From Macrolepiota albuminosa (Eukaryota > Basidiomycota > Agaricomycetes > Agaricales > Agaricaceae), in the NCBI GenBank assembly GCA_027475525.1, contig JAMWFC010000049.1:1737297-1801296 (forward strand): a stretch of 64,000 nucleotides of DNA. Direction: 5' to 3'. Of this stretch, positions 29,783 through 41,800 are shown in pieces. The notes beneath the pieces are model-generated. The model worked only from the letters and a program-made list of their open reading frames with translations. It searched no databases and was not told the origin of the DNA. Within the stretch, counting starts at the first letter, position 1; the number at the start of each line of letters is the position of its first letter. The translations under genes were made by a program, and so were the position numbers.

Positions 29783-30080
29783 CAAGTTTCCACGTAACTC
29801 CCAGTAACTCTCGAGTTGTTCCTATTGGTCGCATAAAAACAGTTTGTTTTAATCGCCATAATGTACATGCAACTTGATATAAGCCCTATTATTGTAAATT
29901 ACGTGCATCACAATAAAGTAAGAATTGTTGTCCAAAAAGTAGCGCCTCCTTCGAGTCCAAAGTCTCATGCTTCACCTCGCACATGCGGTGCATTCAATCT
30001 CGAAGGCGCATTCCAAGAAAAAAAAATCGCTTCGCCACAGGCAGACGCTCCAAGAAAAGACAAACCAGTGCTTTACATCG

Positions 30081-30930
30081 TCAACAGTGCCATCTGACCA
30101 ACAATCCCCTCTTGACCTCCCTAAACCGATGCATGCCACACTTTTCGCTCTCAATATGCTGGCATAATGCACTCAGCGTCGTGAATTTCTGTCGACACGT
30201 AGACTGCGGGCAGATATACAATTTGTCCTGATGCCTCGGGCTCACCAAATGCTGGTTCAATGCGGACAGAGTCTTATAAATGCCATGACACAAGTAGCAT
30301 TCGTAGGCGTGTCCGTTCCATGCGACACTGGTAGCGTAGTATTCCGTGCTGGAATAAGGGGAGGATGAGGAGAGGAGGCGCGAGGGATTGGTAATGATGT
30401 TGTTGCGGTCCAATTGGCGGACTTTGGTGTCGATAATGCGTCGCGTGAGGCCGGAGACGCAGTTGCCGGATTCGAGGTGGAGAAGCATGGCGGAAACAGA
30501 AACGAAAGTCTCTTTGCAGCCTGTACCGCGGCAGGGGACGTCACGCTGGCGGTGAACAGAAGAGTTGAGGTGCTGCCGTTGATGGGTTCAGTGAGAAAAA
30601 GGAAAATCGACAAGACATACAGCTCGCAGGTTGTTTGCGCTTTGGAAATGACATTTGCAAGGGGCACAGTAATAATGCTGAGGAGACTGGCGATAGTGCT
30701 CATTGAGCCCGAATTCGTTTACAAACAATTTGTTGCATGGACGGCACCAGTAGTGCACTTCGTCGTAGTGGTCTTCAAGATAGGTATTGTCAAAATGCTC
30801 ATCACAACGTTGACAGTAGTGATGATCAGGGCTCTGCACCCAGTGTTCTTTCAGCCCCGTCCAAGTGGAGAAGTCTATGTCGCAGTCATCGCAGATATTA
30901 TGACTGGAAGAATTTAGCAGTGTGCTGGTG
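30081..30930 (-). CDS. Multi-C2H2 zinc-finger protein, 5' end probably cut by element D
   Basis: The first visible exon encodes finger-like units CDDCDIDFSTWTGLKEHWVQ, CQRCDEHFDNTYLEDHYDEV, CRPCNKLFVNEFGLNEHY and CAPCKCHFQSANNLRA. An intron (30573-30620: GTATGT...CGGCAG) keeps the reading into HLNSSVHRQRDVPC. The second exon adds CKETFVSVSAMLLHLESGNC, a spacer, then ECYLCHGIYKTLSALNQHL and CRQKFTTLSALCQHIESEKC, ending at 30081. The finger order and the LLHLESGNC and QHIESEKC motifs fit the large agaricomycete family of C2H2 proteins, presumed nucleic-acid binding. No clear start ATG is seen before element D, whose target duplication begins at 30962, so the promoter or first exon may have been displaced. 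Confidence 0.65.
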
Positions 30931-30966
30931 TAGAGCAGACCAAGAGTTGAAAAACCTGCTCGCAGT

Positions 30967-31212
30967 TGTAATCCTACGATTATGACTCCAAGATTACGTC
31001 ATTATATCCGCCAACCTACTTACCTACGTCATCCAGTTCCGCACCCTTATAAGGCAGACCCCTTCGTCCCAGAGCGGGGTCTTTCCTTTCTTTTCGACTT
31101 CTTACTCTCTAGAATCTTGTGTATGCGTACTCGTCGTTACTCGCTGCCGAAATATAGCGAGGTCTTGTTGATTGGCGGTGTCGATTAGTGAGGACTACGG
31201 TGACGTCCTACA
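30967..31212 (+). repeat. 5' LTR of element D (246 bp)
   Basis: Starts TGTAATCCTACG and ends GACGTCCTACA. A TATA-like CCTTATAAGG lies at about 31047. Compared with the 3' LTR it has TATG for TACG, CCCC for CCTC, GCGG for GCAG and TATGCG for TACGCG. Downstream, in the leader, an 18-bp direct repeat (GTTCGTTTATACGCATA) occurs at 31321 and 31340. Confidence 0.96.
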
Positions 31213-31437
31213 CTTTTTTTTCAACCTCGACCTTCGAATATTTCTCGCTTGATTTTTGCTTGAAGGACATTCCCTTGAGGACTTTCTTTTCGACATTTTC
31301 TTCAAAAAAGCATTCATTTCGTTCGTTTATACGCATACAGTTCGTTTATACGCATAACACCTCTTGTTGCACTTGGGTGACTACGTCACTATTGGCCTCC
31401 TTCCAAACTGCCTCAAACGCCCTCAACCCCTGTTCCG

Positions 31438-32350
31438 TTGACCACTCGCAGTCACGCGCAAAGGCATACTGAGCTTTCGTCACCCTTAACCGTTTTACCG
31501 ACTACAGCAGAAAATTCCCCAGGCTCGAACGTCACATCTGTCCCTTTGGTTCCTGTAACTCCGGCTCCGCGTGTTTTGCGGAAACGGGTTCCTTCTTCGG
31601 ATAGTTCTTCCTTGTCTCCCGTACTGGCTTGCCGCATTATGTCTACCACCACAGAATCGGGTCCAAAGCAGGCAACTGTTGAGGACCGATACACGAAACC
31701 GCCCATATTGACTGAAGGGGACCTCATGCCCGAGGTCGCTAAGGACTACGAAACTGCTTGTAGAGACTTTTTTGACACTAAAGAAATTGAGGAGGGAGAT
31801 CAGGTCAGGCGTTTGCTGGTGGGGATAAAGGATCATCGAATGCGTGATTGGATCTCTGGCCAACGCGACGTTATTGTTAAACTGTCTTTTGACGACTTCA
31901 TGCAGGAAATTCGCTCGAAGTATTTGCCGCCTGATTGGGAGCCGAAAGTCCGTATTCGAATTCTGTCCGCGAATTTTAACCACAAGAAACAATCCTTCTG
32001 GGATTTTGCGTCTTACTTGCAGAAACAAAACTCCCTTTTGCTTGGTACCTCGTCTCATTTCGAACTCGACAAACTCCGCACACAGATTGAAGCGAAACTC
32101 GACTCAGCACTCTCTGTCATTTACTTCGAACGTAATCTAGATGAGGCCACCGACTTTCACGCATGGCTTAATAGTATTCGTCTCATTGACGAAACACGCC
32201 GTCAGTCCGAAAAGCGTGCTAGGGAAATCGCAGATGAAGTTTTTCGACAGGCAAAGAAGCCGGTGACGACGTCTAGTAAGCCTAACCCAACTACTTTGTC
32301 GGTTTCAACGATATCGAAGGGCGCAAGGTTGCCCTCTCTGACAGAGGAAG
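31438..32350 (+). pseudogene. Gag part of element D Gag-Pol (interrupted by E)
   Basis: The first Met of the open frame is at 31438. Gag residues include VEDRYTKPPILTEGDLMPEV, RRLLVGIKDHRMRDWI and FDDFMQEIRSKYLPPDWE, with FHAWLNSIRLIDETRRQSEK near the end. The frame runs into element E after GAGGAAG. Across the insertion it continues exactly in phase at 38852, where a Cys-rich knuckle-like motif (CFRCCRPFVSC) follows. The two parts sum to 4935 nt, 1645 codons including the stop. Confidence 0.9.
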
Positions 32351-32869
32351 TGTAAGGGCGACCTCTAGAGGCTGTGGCTCAGTCACACAGCTGGCAGAGG
32401 GAGATCCAAAGTGTATTAGAATATATACTGACAATATCAAGGTAGCTACTCACCTGGCAGAGGGAGATCCAAAGAGAACAAGTCTGGGGATTCCCTATGC
32501 CAGGTTGGACGCTTCTGGGGCCTCTGAAGCGTGGGAAACAACTGTACAGTACAACAAAACCTTAAAAACTCAAAAATTGACTAACCAAACAAGTGTGCAA
32601 ACAAGGGAGGAAAACTCCGGACTTTAGAAGTCAGAAAGGCAAACTCCGGCTTATCTAAGCAGCCTGAGAGCGGTGCTGAAGGGCCCACACTTGTCTGAGT
32701 GATAGCTAAAGAACCAGAGCACCTCAAAGGTTGAGAATAGTACCAACAGATAGTGTTGAAGAAGTAGTAACAGCAAAATGAGAGAATGGTAGAAGAAATA
32801 AGGAAGTGAATGAAAGGAGAGTGAAGAAATAAGGAGTGAAAGAAGAAAGGAATGAGGGGTCCCCTGACA
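32351..32869 (-). repeat. 3' LTR of element E (519 bp)
   Basis: On the + strand it begins TGTAAGGGCGACC and ends GGTCCCCTGACA. It contains a short internal repeat, CTGGCAGAGGGAGATCCAAA, twice about 73 bp apart. Confidence 0.97.
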
Positions 32870-32880
32870 TCACCCCCCCT

Positions 32881-35800
32881 CTAGAGTGCGGCGTCTCGAC
32901 GTGCTGGATAGAAGTAGTTCTGGATGGCCTGGTCCACTTTGGAAAGGGAATAGAGGCCTCTGATTGCCCGAGGAGCATCAGGATGCTGTTGATAGAATTC
33001 CCGGACCAAGGCAGGGGCATGGACATTCTCTTGTGGCTCCCAGGAAACGTCCTCGATTCCATAGCCCTTCCACTTGACCTTGAACTGAAGCTTATTCCTA
33101 AAGAGTCGGCTGTCTAGGATCCGCTCCACTTCGTACTCTTCTTGGTTGTTTACCAGAACTGGTGGTGGAGGTGGCTGTGGACGTCGACCTGGAATTGGAT
33201 CCTCTGGGGCTGGAGAAAGCTTCACCACATTGAAGACTGGATGGAGTCGACTCATTCCACTAGGCAGCTTGAGTCGATAGGCAAGTGGGCCTACCTGTCT
33301 TACTATAGGGAAGGGGCCTAGACGACGGTGAGAGAGCTTCTGAGAAGGTCGGGTAGTGGCAATGTCAGAGGCATCCAGGTAGACTCGATCTCCAGGCTTG
33401 TACTTGGGGGCTGGAGTTCGTCCACGATCGTAGTAGCGGGCCATGTCATCCTTTGCCTTAGCTAAAGCTGCCTTGGCCTCCTCCTGGGCTGCCTTCATCC
33501 GATCTATGAACTCATTGACAGCTTCATTCTCTGAAGGTTGTCCACGAGGCTCAAATCCCATCCGAGGATGTCGACCAGTATCTAGAAGGAAAGGAGACAT
33601 CTGGGTGGCAGCATGTACACGGTTGTTGTACTGGAACTCTGCCTCTGGTAATAGATCGTCCCAGTCATCCTGTCGTTCATTGCAGAAGAGCCGGAGATAC
33701 TGTTCTAGCTCCTGGTTGACACGCTCAGTCTGGCCATCAGACTGGGGGTGGTAGGCTGTGGAGGTGTGGAGTTTGACATGGAGGAGGCGATACAGTTCTC
33801 TCGTAAACTCTGCCACAAACTGAGGTCCGCGGTCTGAGACATAAGCATCTGACAACCCATGGAGCTTCCAGACATGCTTCCGGTACAGATTGGCAGCACC
33901 CATGGCTGAGCAAGTAGTGTGTGTTGGAATAAAATGAGCACGCTTGCCACAGAGATCCACTACCACCATGATCGCATCATATCCATGAGAATCAGGTAAC
34001 TCAACAATGAAGTCTACCGAGGCCACACTCCAACGCTCAGCTGGGATAGGCAATGGATGAAGCTGTCCCATAGGAGGCTGACGACGAGGCTTAGTCCGAA
34101 GGCAAAGATCGCAGGTGGAGGTGTAAGAGCCAATATACCGTGACATTTGAGGCCACCAGTAATTCCGCGAAACCAGCTCCAGTGTCTTCCATCTGCCAGG
34201 ATGTCCTGCAACTCGAGAGTCATGATGCTGTTCCACAATCCGCCTCCGGAGGTCTGGCAGGTTGGGAACATAAATGCGTCCCCGGAAGGTGAGAAGACCA
34301 TTCTCCAGAGACCACTCGTCGGTGCGGACAGACTTCACTCCAGCTTTCTCTCGAGCATGCAAGGCCATGGCAGCCTTAGCTACCAGATCTTCTTGAGCGC
34401 CCTCCCGGTTACCTCGTCGGATGTCTCGAAGGATGCTCACTTCTTCTCCCTGGCCAACCACACCTTCTAGAGCACGGATAGCAAATAGTTCTGGCTTCAG
34501 AAGTACAATATTGTCATTGTCACTAGCTCCTGAACCATGGTCTGCTCACCTAGAAAGCGCATCTGGCTTACCCATGCTCCGTCCCGGTTTGTGATGCAGA
34601 GAGAAGTCGAAGTTGGCCAGATACAAGGACCATCGAGCCTGTCGGCGGTTGAGTTTCTTGGCCGTCCGAAAGTACTCTAAGTTCTTGTGATCAGTCCACA
34701 CCTCGAATTTATGCCTGGCACCCTCAAGGAAATGTCGCCACTCCTCAAATGACCGAATGATAGCTAGCATCTCCTTGTCATGGATCTCATAATTTCGCTC
34801 CACGGCATTGAGACTCTTGGAGTAGAAAGCCACAGGATGCCACTTACCATCCTCCCTTGACTGTTGAGAGAGAACAGCCCCTGTAGCAAAATCTGAGCTA
34901 TCAGCTTCGACACGGAAGGGAGAGTCATCATCTGGGAATATAAGGACAGGCTTTGAAGTGACTGCCTGTTTGAGGGCATCAAAGGCTGTCTGCTGTGCTG
35001 CATCCCAGTGCCAAGGAGTGTCCTTAGTGGTGAGATCAAAGAGGGGCCGGGCATGGTGTGAGAAATCCTGAATAAACCTCCGGTAGAAGTTGGTAAAACC
35101 CAGGAAGGCCTGAACCTCCTTCTTGTTCTTAGGCTCTGGCCACTCCGCTACACCAGCCACCTTGACTGGGTCCATCTCAGCCATTCCATGAGAGATGATC
35201 AGTCCAAGATATTCAACCTTAGTCTGCTCAAACTCACACTTCTCTGGCTTAAGATAGAGCTGGTGCTGGCGAAGACGTTCCAGTACAATGCGTGTAATCC
35301 GACGATGCTCCTCTAGAGTCTTGGTATAGATGAGAATATCGTCAAGGTATACACACACAACACCTTCCGCTATGAGGTCTCGGAAAATGTCGTTCATCAT
35401 GGTCTGGAAGGTGGCAGGGCTATTAGTGAGGCCAAAGAACATTACCAGAGGTTCAAAGAGTCCACGATTTGTTCGGAATGCTCCCTTCCACTCATCTCCT
35501 TCTTTGATGCGCACATTGTTGTAGCCCCAGCGGACATCCAACTTGGTAAAGTAGCGCGCACCTCGGAGGTTGTTGACAAGCTCTGAAATGAGTGGTAAGG
35601 GGTAGCGATTCTTCACAGTCATCGCATTCAAGACTCGGTAGTCCTGAACCAGACGTAGAGATCCATCCTTCTTCTTAATGAAGAAGACTGGAGAGGCCAT
35701 CGGAGACTTTGAGGGACGGATGCGACCAGAGTCTAAATTCTCCTGCAAAAAGGCATCAAGCTCATCCTGTTCTCTGGGAGAGAGTGGGTAGACCTTGCAG

Positions 35801-36939
35801 CTAGAGGGCTCAGCATTGGGTGTAAGCTCAATTGCATGGTCCCACTGCTTACGCTCTGGCAGGGAGTCAAATGATGCCTTAGAGAAAACATCCTCAAAGT
35901 CTTGCAGGTGATGAGGAACCGCATCTCGGAACGACTTAGGAGCAGAGTTGGCAGCAAATGCCTGAGCTAGCCGCTGGGAAGTAGTTTGGCTAGCTCTGAT
36001 CTCTGCTACAGTTGGTGGAGGTCGTAACGTAGTTGCATAAATCCTATCACCTGTCTCGATAGCCTCGTCTGGAGACTCTGGGTCAGGAGCGCATCCAAAT
36101 TCACCCTCGCGTCCATCTTCCATCTGGGCTTCACTCACTACACCTCGAACGTCCTCATAGAGGGCCTCTCTATAAGGGAACGCCAAGGGAGGAGGATCCA
36201 GTAGGTCAAGGTCTGCAAAGGGGAGGTGTCCAACTCGGCAAGCCCGGATAGCAGCACGCTCATGGACTGACTCTCTGCGCTCCTCTCTCACTTCCTTAGC
36301 ACATGTGGAACACCGTCGAGGGCAGCGGCTCATGCTCACCTTACCCTTGGCCCAGTCAATCTCAGGATTGTGATCACGCAGCCAGGAGAACCCAAGTATC
36401 ATGTCCTGCTTTCCTAGGCTGGTAACTGCAAAGACTGCACGCTCAGAATGAGTCTGATAACGAAGGACTAAATCCACCACTGAGCGGATGGATCCAGCTT
36501 CATTGAGCGTACCGTCAATGTTATAGACTGGAATAGGGTGAGAGAGGGGACGGGTAGTGAGCCGGTGTTGTTCCACATAACGGGTGTCTAGGAAGAGTCC
36601 AGTAGCGCCACTGTCCAAGAGAGCTATGACGCTTCGAGTCTGCTGAGTGTCAGTTGTCTCAATCTCCACATTCAGACGCAGAGAGTTGGGAGAGGGAGTA
36701 GAAGCAACAACATAGCGACGGGGAAGGCGTCGTTCCCAAGCTGGGACACGTGGTCGTCGGACAGGAGAAGGAGGAGAAGAAGTCTTAGCGGAGGCTTGGA
36801 CCAAGGGGGTATTTTGTACGTCGGAGGGGGTGCTTACAGTTTCAGTCAGAGAATCAGGAGTAGGGAGCGATACATTAGAAGACTCTACTGATTGACATGT
36901 AAACTGATTAGCACCAGGCGGCGGAGGCGTACAACTCAT
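32881..36939 (-). pseudogene. Pol of element E (protease, RT, RNase H, integrase, chromodomain)
   Basis: One frame, -1 relative to Gag; the first Met is MSCTPPPPGANQ. Protease has IALLDSGATGLFLDTRYVEQ and QDMILGFSWLRDHNPEIDW. RT has [34 protein letters not shown] and [11 protein letters not shown]. RNase H has EADSSDFATGAVLSQQ. After a single in-frame TGA (34546-34548), directly after DALSR, come the integrase HHCC (HPGRWKTLELV, CDLCLRTK), the DDE core ([40 protein letters not shown]) and a chromodomain (EYEVERILDS, VKWKGYGIEDVSWEP). Family context predicts Arg at the TGA, so CGA to TGA is likely. It is otherwise intact. Confidence 0.93.
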
Positions 36940-36947
36940 CCGTCGCT

Positions 36948-38213
36948 CTATTGAAAACCCTCCCCTGCCGAACCAAAGGATACATCCGATGGTTCTGCTA
37001 CAGCTTCCACAGGACCCAAGGACTCCTCCAGGGGTTCTGCTTCAGTCTGTACATCTGGGGAGGGGTTTCCTCAAACGTCTCGGGCAGCAAGGAGCTGGAG
37101 AAGGAGCTCCTCCTGCTCTGAAGCTGAGAGATAGCGCACCTCTAACCCCTGGGGACAATACCGAGCGAAGTGACCAGGCTTTCCACAGCAACGGCAGAGG
37201 AGAGGAAGGGAGGAACGTTGACGAGAGGCATCGACATCCATAGGTACTCCAAAGGGAAGAGGACGTGCTGCAGGTACCTGAGCTGGGGGTGGAGCGCGGA
37301 ATGGAAGGGAAGGCTGGATGGGATGACGAGCAGAAAAGGATGCCTGTGGAGTGGAGCGAGGGGCAGTTCCATGGTGGAGCTCACGTCGTAACTCCATGAG
37401 CTGCCACTGATCACGTGCTACCTGATACCAGGTCTCGATACTCGTGTCATCAGGTCGTCCCTCAGCCATGCTGTCGATCCGATCCATGAGAGAGGGAAGG
37501 AGGCCATCTCGGAAGGTGAGACAGAGCTGAAGACCATCCGGATAACAGGCCTGTTCAGCAAGAGCTCTGAAGGAGTCGATGTACTCATCTAGGGTCCGCT
37601 TCCCCTGCCCATATCGATGAGGATCTCGGAGAGTGAGGGCTGCCACCTTAGCAGGGTCCAAGGGGAAGAACTCTGTCCGAAACTCCTTCTCAAACTGATC
37701 CCAACTTCCAAAACTCTCTACTCCTCCAGGACGTCGAAAGACTCGTAGCGCGTATGTTGAAGCTCGCCCAGACTTCATGTAAGAAAGAACCCAAGCGATT
37801 TTGAGAGCATCAGAGGGGAAAGCCTCACCACTGAGCTGAATATAGGTGATGCAGGACTGCAGGAAACGCTCGCCTATCGCTCGGTCACCATTGAATGCGT
37901 CTGGGAGTGCTGGGCGAGGAATATTGGCATGAACTGGGGGGGAGGCCCCAAAGCGAGGGACTGGGGGTGTGCCAGCCCTAACTGGAGGTGCCTGGAGAGG
38001 GGTAGGAGTGAGAGGGAGGCGCTCTAAGAGGGCCTGAAGGGAATGGGAGATAGTATCTGTGGCCTGATGTAATCCAGCAAGTTCGGTGGTGTGAAGGGTG
38101 AGGGAAGCTTGAGTGGTCTGCACCTGAGTCTCCAGAGCAAGCAAGCGACCCCAGGCATCATCCTGAGGGGCAGAAGTGTCCAGGGGAGTGTCTGAGGGGG
38201 CTGGTTGGGTCAT
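36948..38213 (-). pseudogene. Gag of element E with CCHC knuckle
   Basis: Starts MTQPAPSDTPLDTSAPQDD. A coiled region precedes the Ty3-type Gag core (FLQSCITYIQLSGEAFPSDA, FRTEFFPLDPAKVAALTLRD, YGQGKRTLDEYIDSFRALAE). A zinc knuckle, CRCCGKPGHFARYC, lies near 37200-37150. The frame meets TGA at 37071, then stays open for 40 more codons to TAG at 36948-36950. I infer that the TGA replaced a sense codon and the TAG is the original Gag stop. Immediately before TAG lies GGGTTTT (36960-36954), a canonical -1 slippery heptamer in the correct phase to enter Pol. Confidence 0.85.
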
Positions 38214-38327
38214 AGAAGCAACAGAGGGGCAGGGAGTAATCCAGTGGGGGAGGGACCTAAAGGGGCAAGAGAGGGCTCAAGCAGGCTGAAGGGGGCTCCC
38301 AGACCGAAATGTAGAGACTTGTTCTGC

Positions 38328-38846
38328 TGTAAGGGCGACCTCTAGAGGCTGTGGCTCAGTCACACAGCTGGCAGAGGGAGATCCAAAGTGTATTAGAATA
38401 TATACTGACAATATCAAGGTAGCTACTCACCTGGCAGAGGGAGATCCAAAGAGAACAAGTCTGGGGATTCCCTATGCCAGGTTGGACGCTTCTGGGGCCT
38501 CTGAAGCGTGGGAAACAACTGTACAGTACAACAAAACCTTAAAAACTCGAAAATTGACTAACCAAACAAGTGTGCAAACAAGGGAGGAAAACTCCGGACT
38601 TTAGAAGTCAGAAAGGCAAACTCCGGCTTATCTAAGCAGCCTGAGAGCGGTGCTGAAGGGCCCACACTTGTCTGAGTGATAGCTAAAGAACCAGAGCACC
38701 TCAAAGGTTGAGAATAGTACCAACAGATAGTGTTGAAGAAGTAGTAACAGCAAAATGAGAGAATGGTAGAAGAAATAAGGAAGTGAATGAAAGGAGAGTG
38801 AAGAAATAAGGAGTGAAAGAAGAAAGGAATGAGGGGTCCCCTGACA
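38328..38846 (-). repeat. 5' LTR of element E (519 bp)
   Basis: Direct repeat of 32351-32869 with one base difference. On the minus strand, internal sequence starts at 38327 (GCAGAACAAGTCTC). I could not assign a primer tRNA. Confidence 0.97.
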
Positions 38847-38851
38847 GGAAG

Positions 38852-41800
38852 AGAAGCGTCTGTTACGGGAGAATAGTGGATGTTTCCGTTGCTGTCGCCC
38901 GTTTGTATCATGCCGCACCAGTAATTGTGTCGAACCTTTTCCCGATGCGTCAAAATATCAGGCGTGGACACAGGCACGTATTGATGCTCTCAAGGCATCT
39001 GGGGCGAGAGCTTCTCGTCCCGCAGCTGCCGTGACCCCTGTTGTGACACAAACATCTACTGCTACTGTTGCCGCCGTCCTGCCCCGGTCATCGACTGTCC
39101 ATGCTACGGTGGAAACAATGGATTCTGACTCTGACTCAGAAATGGAAGTGAGTGCCGTTCCTTTGACCGTCCCCCACTTAGTATGGTCGGGCTCGATTGC
39201 GGGCCCAAATACCGACTTTCCGATTACTGTACCGATGTTGTTGGACGATGGCTCACACGTTGTTTTGATTGATTCAGGCTTAGTGAATCGTCTTGGACTT
39301 CGTAGATTGCGCTTGAAAGAACCCTTGTCTGTGAATGTGGTGATGTCGAATGAGAGAAAAGATACGGCGACTGTCTTGCCAGAATATTGTAAACTTAGTG
39401 TAACGTCTACGGATCGTAGCTGGATTTCGAATACTGTACGCGCTGTTATTGCGCCGAATTTGTGTGCGCCCGTGATATTGGGATTGCCGTTTTTGAAGCA
39501 CAACAAAATTGTAATAGATCATGATAGTGGAACTGTGATAGATAAGCGTAACATGTACGATTTGATGAATCCCACACCACTGAATGCCACAACTGTAAAG
39601 CGCTTTATACCGATGAGAGAAAAGTTCAAAAGAACGTTGAAACAACGAGAGACTCTTATGAAGGAACTGAAAGTGGTCTGCGAAATTAGACGTGATCGTA
39701 TGGAACGTCTTGGATTGTTTGAGAAGGTTATGGAACCAAATATCGTCGCAGCAATAGTAGCACAAATAGAACAACTGGTAACGGAGGAAATGCTCCTCAA
39801 ATTTGACGGTCGCATGAAAGAAGAATTTAAAGATGTATTTGAACCGATAGCGAATATACGTGAACTACCGCGAGACGTCATGGCAGAAATTCGGTTGAAA
39901 GAGGCGAATAATATGATAAAAATGCGATCGTACCAATGTCCACGGAAGTATCGTGAAGCGTGGAAAACACTGATTGACGAGCACTTGAATGCGGGCCGTA
40001 TCCAACCGTCTTCGTCCCAATTTGCATCTCCGGCATTTCTTATCCCCAAGGCTGATCCCATGGCTCTGCCGAGGTGGGTGAACGATTACCGGGCGTTGAA
40101 TGCGGTCACAGTACCAGATAGTCACCCGATACCACGTGTGGAAGACATTTTGCACGATTGTGCGAAGGGGAAGTTCTTCGCAGCAATTGATTTAACAAAT
40201 GCCTTTTTTCAGACACCGATGCATCCGGACCATGTCCACTTGACTGCAGTGTCGACACCTTTTGGGCTGTACGAGTGGCTCGTTATGCCGATGGGATTGC
40301 GGAATGCTCCCGCAATCCAGCAGCGGAGGGTAACAGCAGCATTGCGTCAATACATAGGGAAAATTTGTCATGTCTATTTGGACGACATCGTTATTTGGTC
40401 AGACACGCTGGAAGAACACCATGAGAATGTTCGTCGTGTGCTTCAAGCCCTGCGTGATGCACACATGTTTGTGAATGTAAAAAAGTCCTTGCTGTATCGT
40501 ACCAGTATTGATTTTCTGGGGCACCACATTTCAGCGGCTGGCATAGAAGCAGACAATAAAAAGGTAGACCGAATTTTGTCGTGGCCTACACCTCGTTCTG
40601 CAAAGGAAGTCCGGTCATTCCTTGGACTGGTGAGGTACATTGCCGTGTTTTTGCCTAATTTGGCAGAACACACGCGGGTGTTACACACATTAACGACACA
40701 GGAATGCGAAAGCGAATTTCCAACGTGGACACGGAAACATCAGAAAGCATTTGACAATGTAAAAGCTTTAGTGATTGGATGGGATTGTCTTACGACTATC
40801 GACCACAAGGACACTACTAAGACAATTTTTGTCACAACAGATGCAAGCGACTTCCGGTCAGGCGGAGTACTGTCTTTTGGCAAAACGTGGGAGACGGCAC
40901 GTCCGGTCGCCTTTGAAAGCCAGACGTTCAAGGGCGCGGAGTTAAATTACCCAGTGCACGAAAAGGAGTTGTTAGCGATCGTTCGTGCATTGAAGAAGTG
41001 GAGAGCGGATCTTTTCGGTACTCACTTTGTGGTATTCACTGACCACAAAACCTTGCTGAATTTTGAGGGACAAAAGGATCTGTCGCGAAGGCAAGCCAGG
41101 TGGATGGAGTTTTTAGCTCAGTTTGATTGCAAAATGGTTTATGTCAAGGGGGAGGACAACACGGTGGCTGACGCGTTATCCCGACTGCCATACGAATTTC
41201 CTGATTCCGAGCAGTCTGTACGCTCAGCGCATACACTGTTAGAAACCATGCATGACGATGACCTCATTTCAGAATGCATAGCGGCGGTCTTACCGGTCGG
41301 CAACGACTCACCGTTTGCGTCTGTGGTGTCATTGGCACACACAGTACACAAGGAAGCTGCATGTGCGGCAGTGCACATGACGTCAATAACAATTGACCAC
41401 GACTTAATTGACGACCTGCGGCAAGGATATAAAACAGATCCTTGGTGTCAGAAATTGCAAAGCGCTGCACGAGGAATGACCTCATTGGTGGAGAAGGAGG
41501 GATTGTGGTTCTTGGGATCACGGTTACTCATCCCACGAGTGGGGGACATCAGGGAGAGAATCTTCAGACTTGCCCACGATTCTCTTGGCCATTTTGGTTT
41601 TGAAAAGGCGTATAGCGTGTTGCGGCAATTGTATTACTGGCCTGGTATGCGACGTGACCTGGAACTGGGTTATATTCCATTGTGTGTGGAATGCCAAAGG
41701 TATAAATCACCGTCGACACGTCTGATGGGACCGTTGCATCCCCTTCCAGTGCCAGATGGCCGGGGTGAATCCATTGCGATGGATTTCGTGGGGCCCTTGC

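Larger units (their letters stand above)
32351..38846 (-). mobile_element. Element E, full-length Ty3 chromovirus nested in element D
   Basis: 519-bp LTRs at 32351-32869 and 38328-38846 differ at one site (CTCAAAAA versus CTCGAAAA, a CpG). GGAAG is duplicated outside (32346-32350 and 38847-38851). On the minus strand the polypurine tract AGAGGGGGGTGATG lies directly before the 3' LTR. Gag and Pol are in different frames. The third copy of this LTR in the window is the solo LTR at 5243. Confidence 0.97.
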
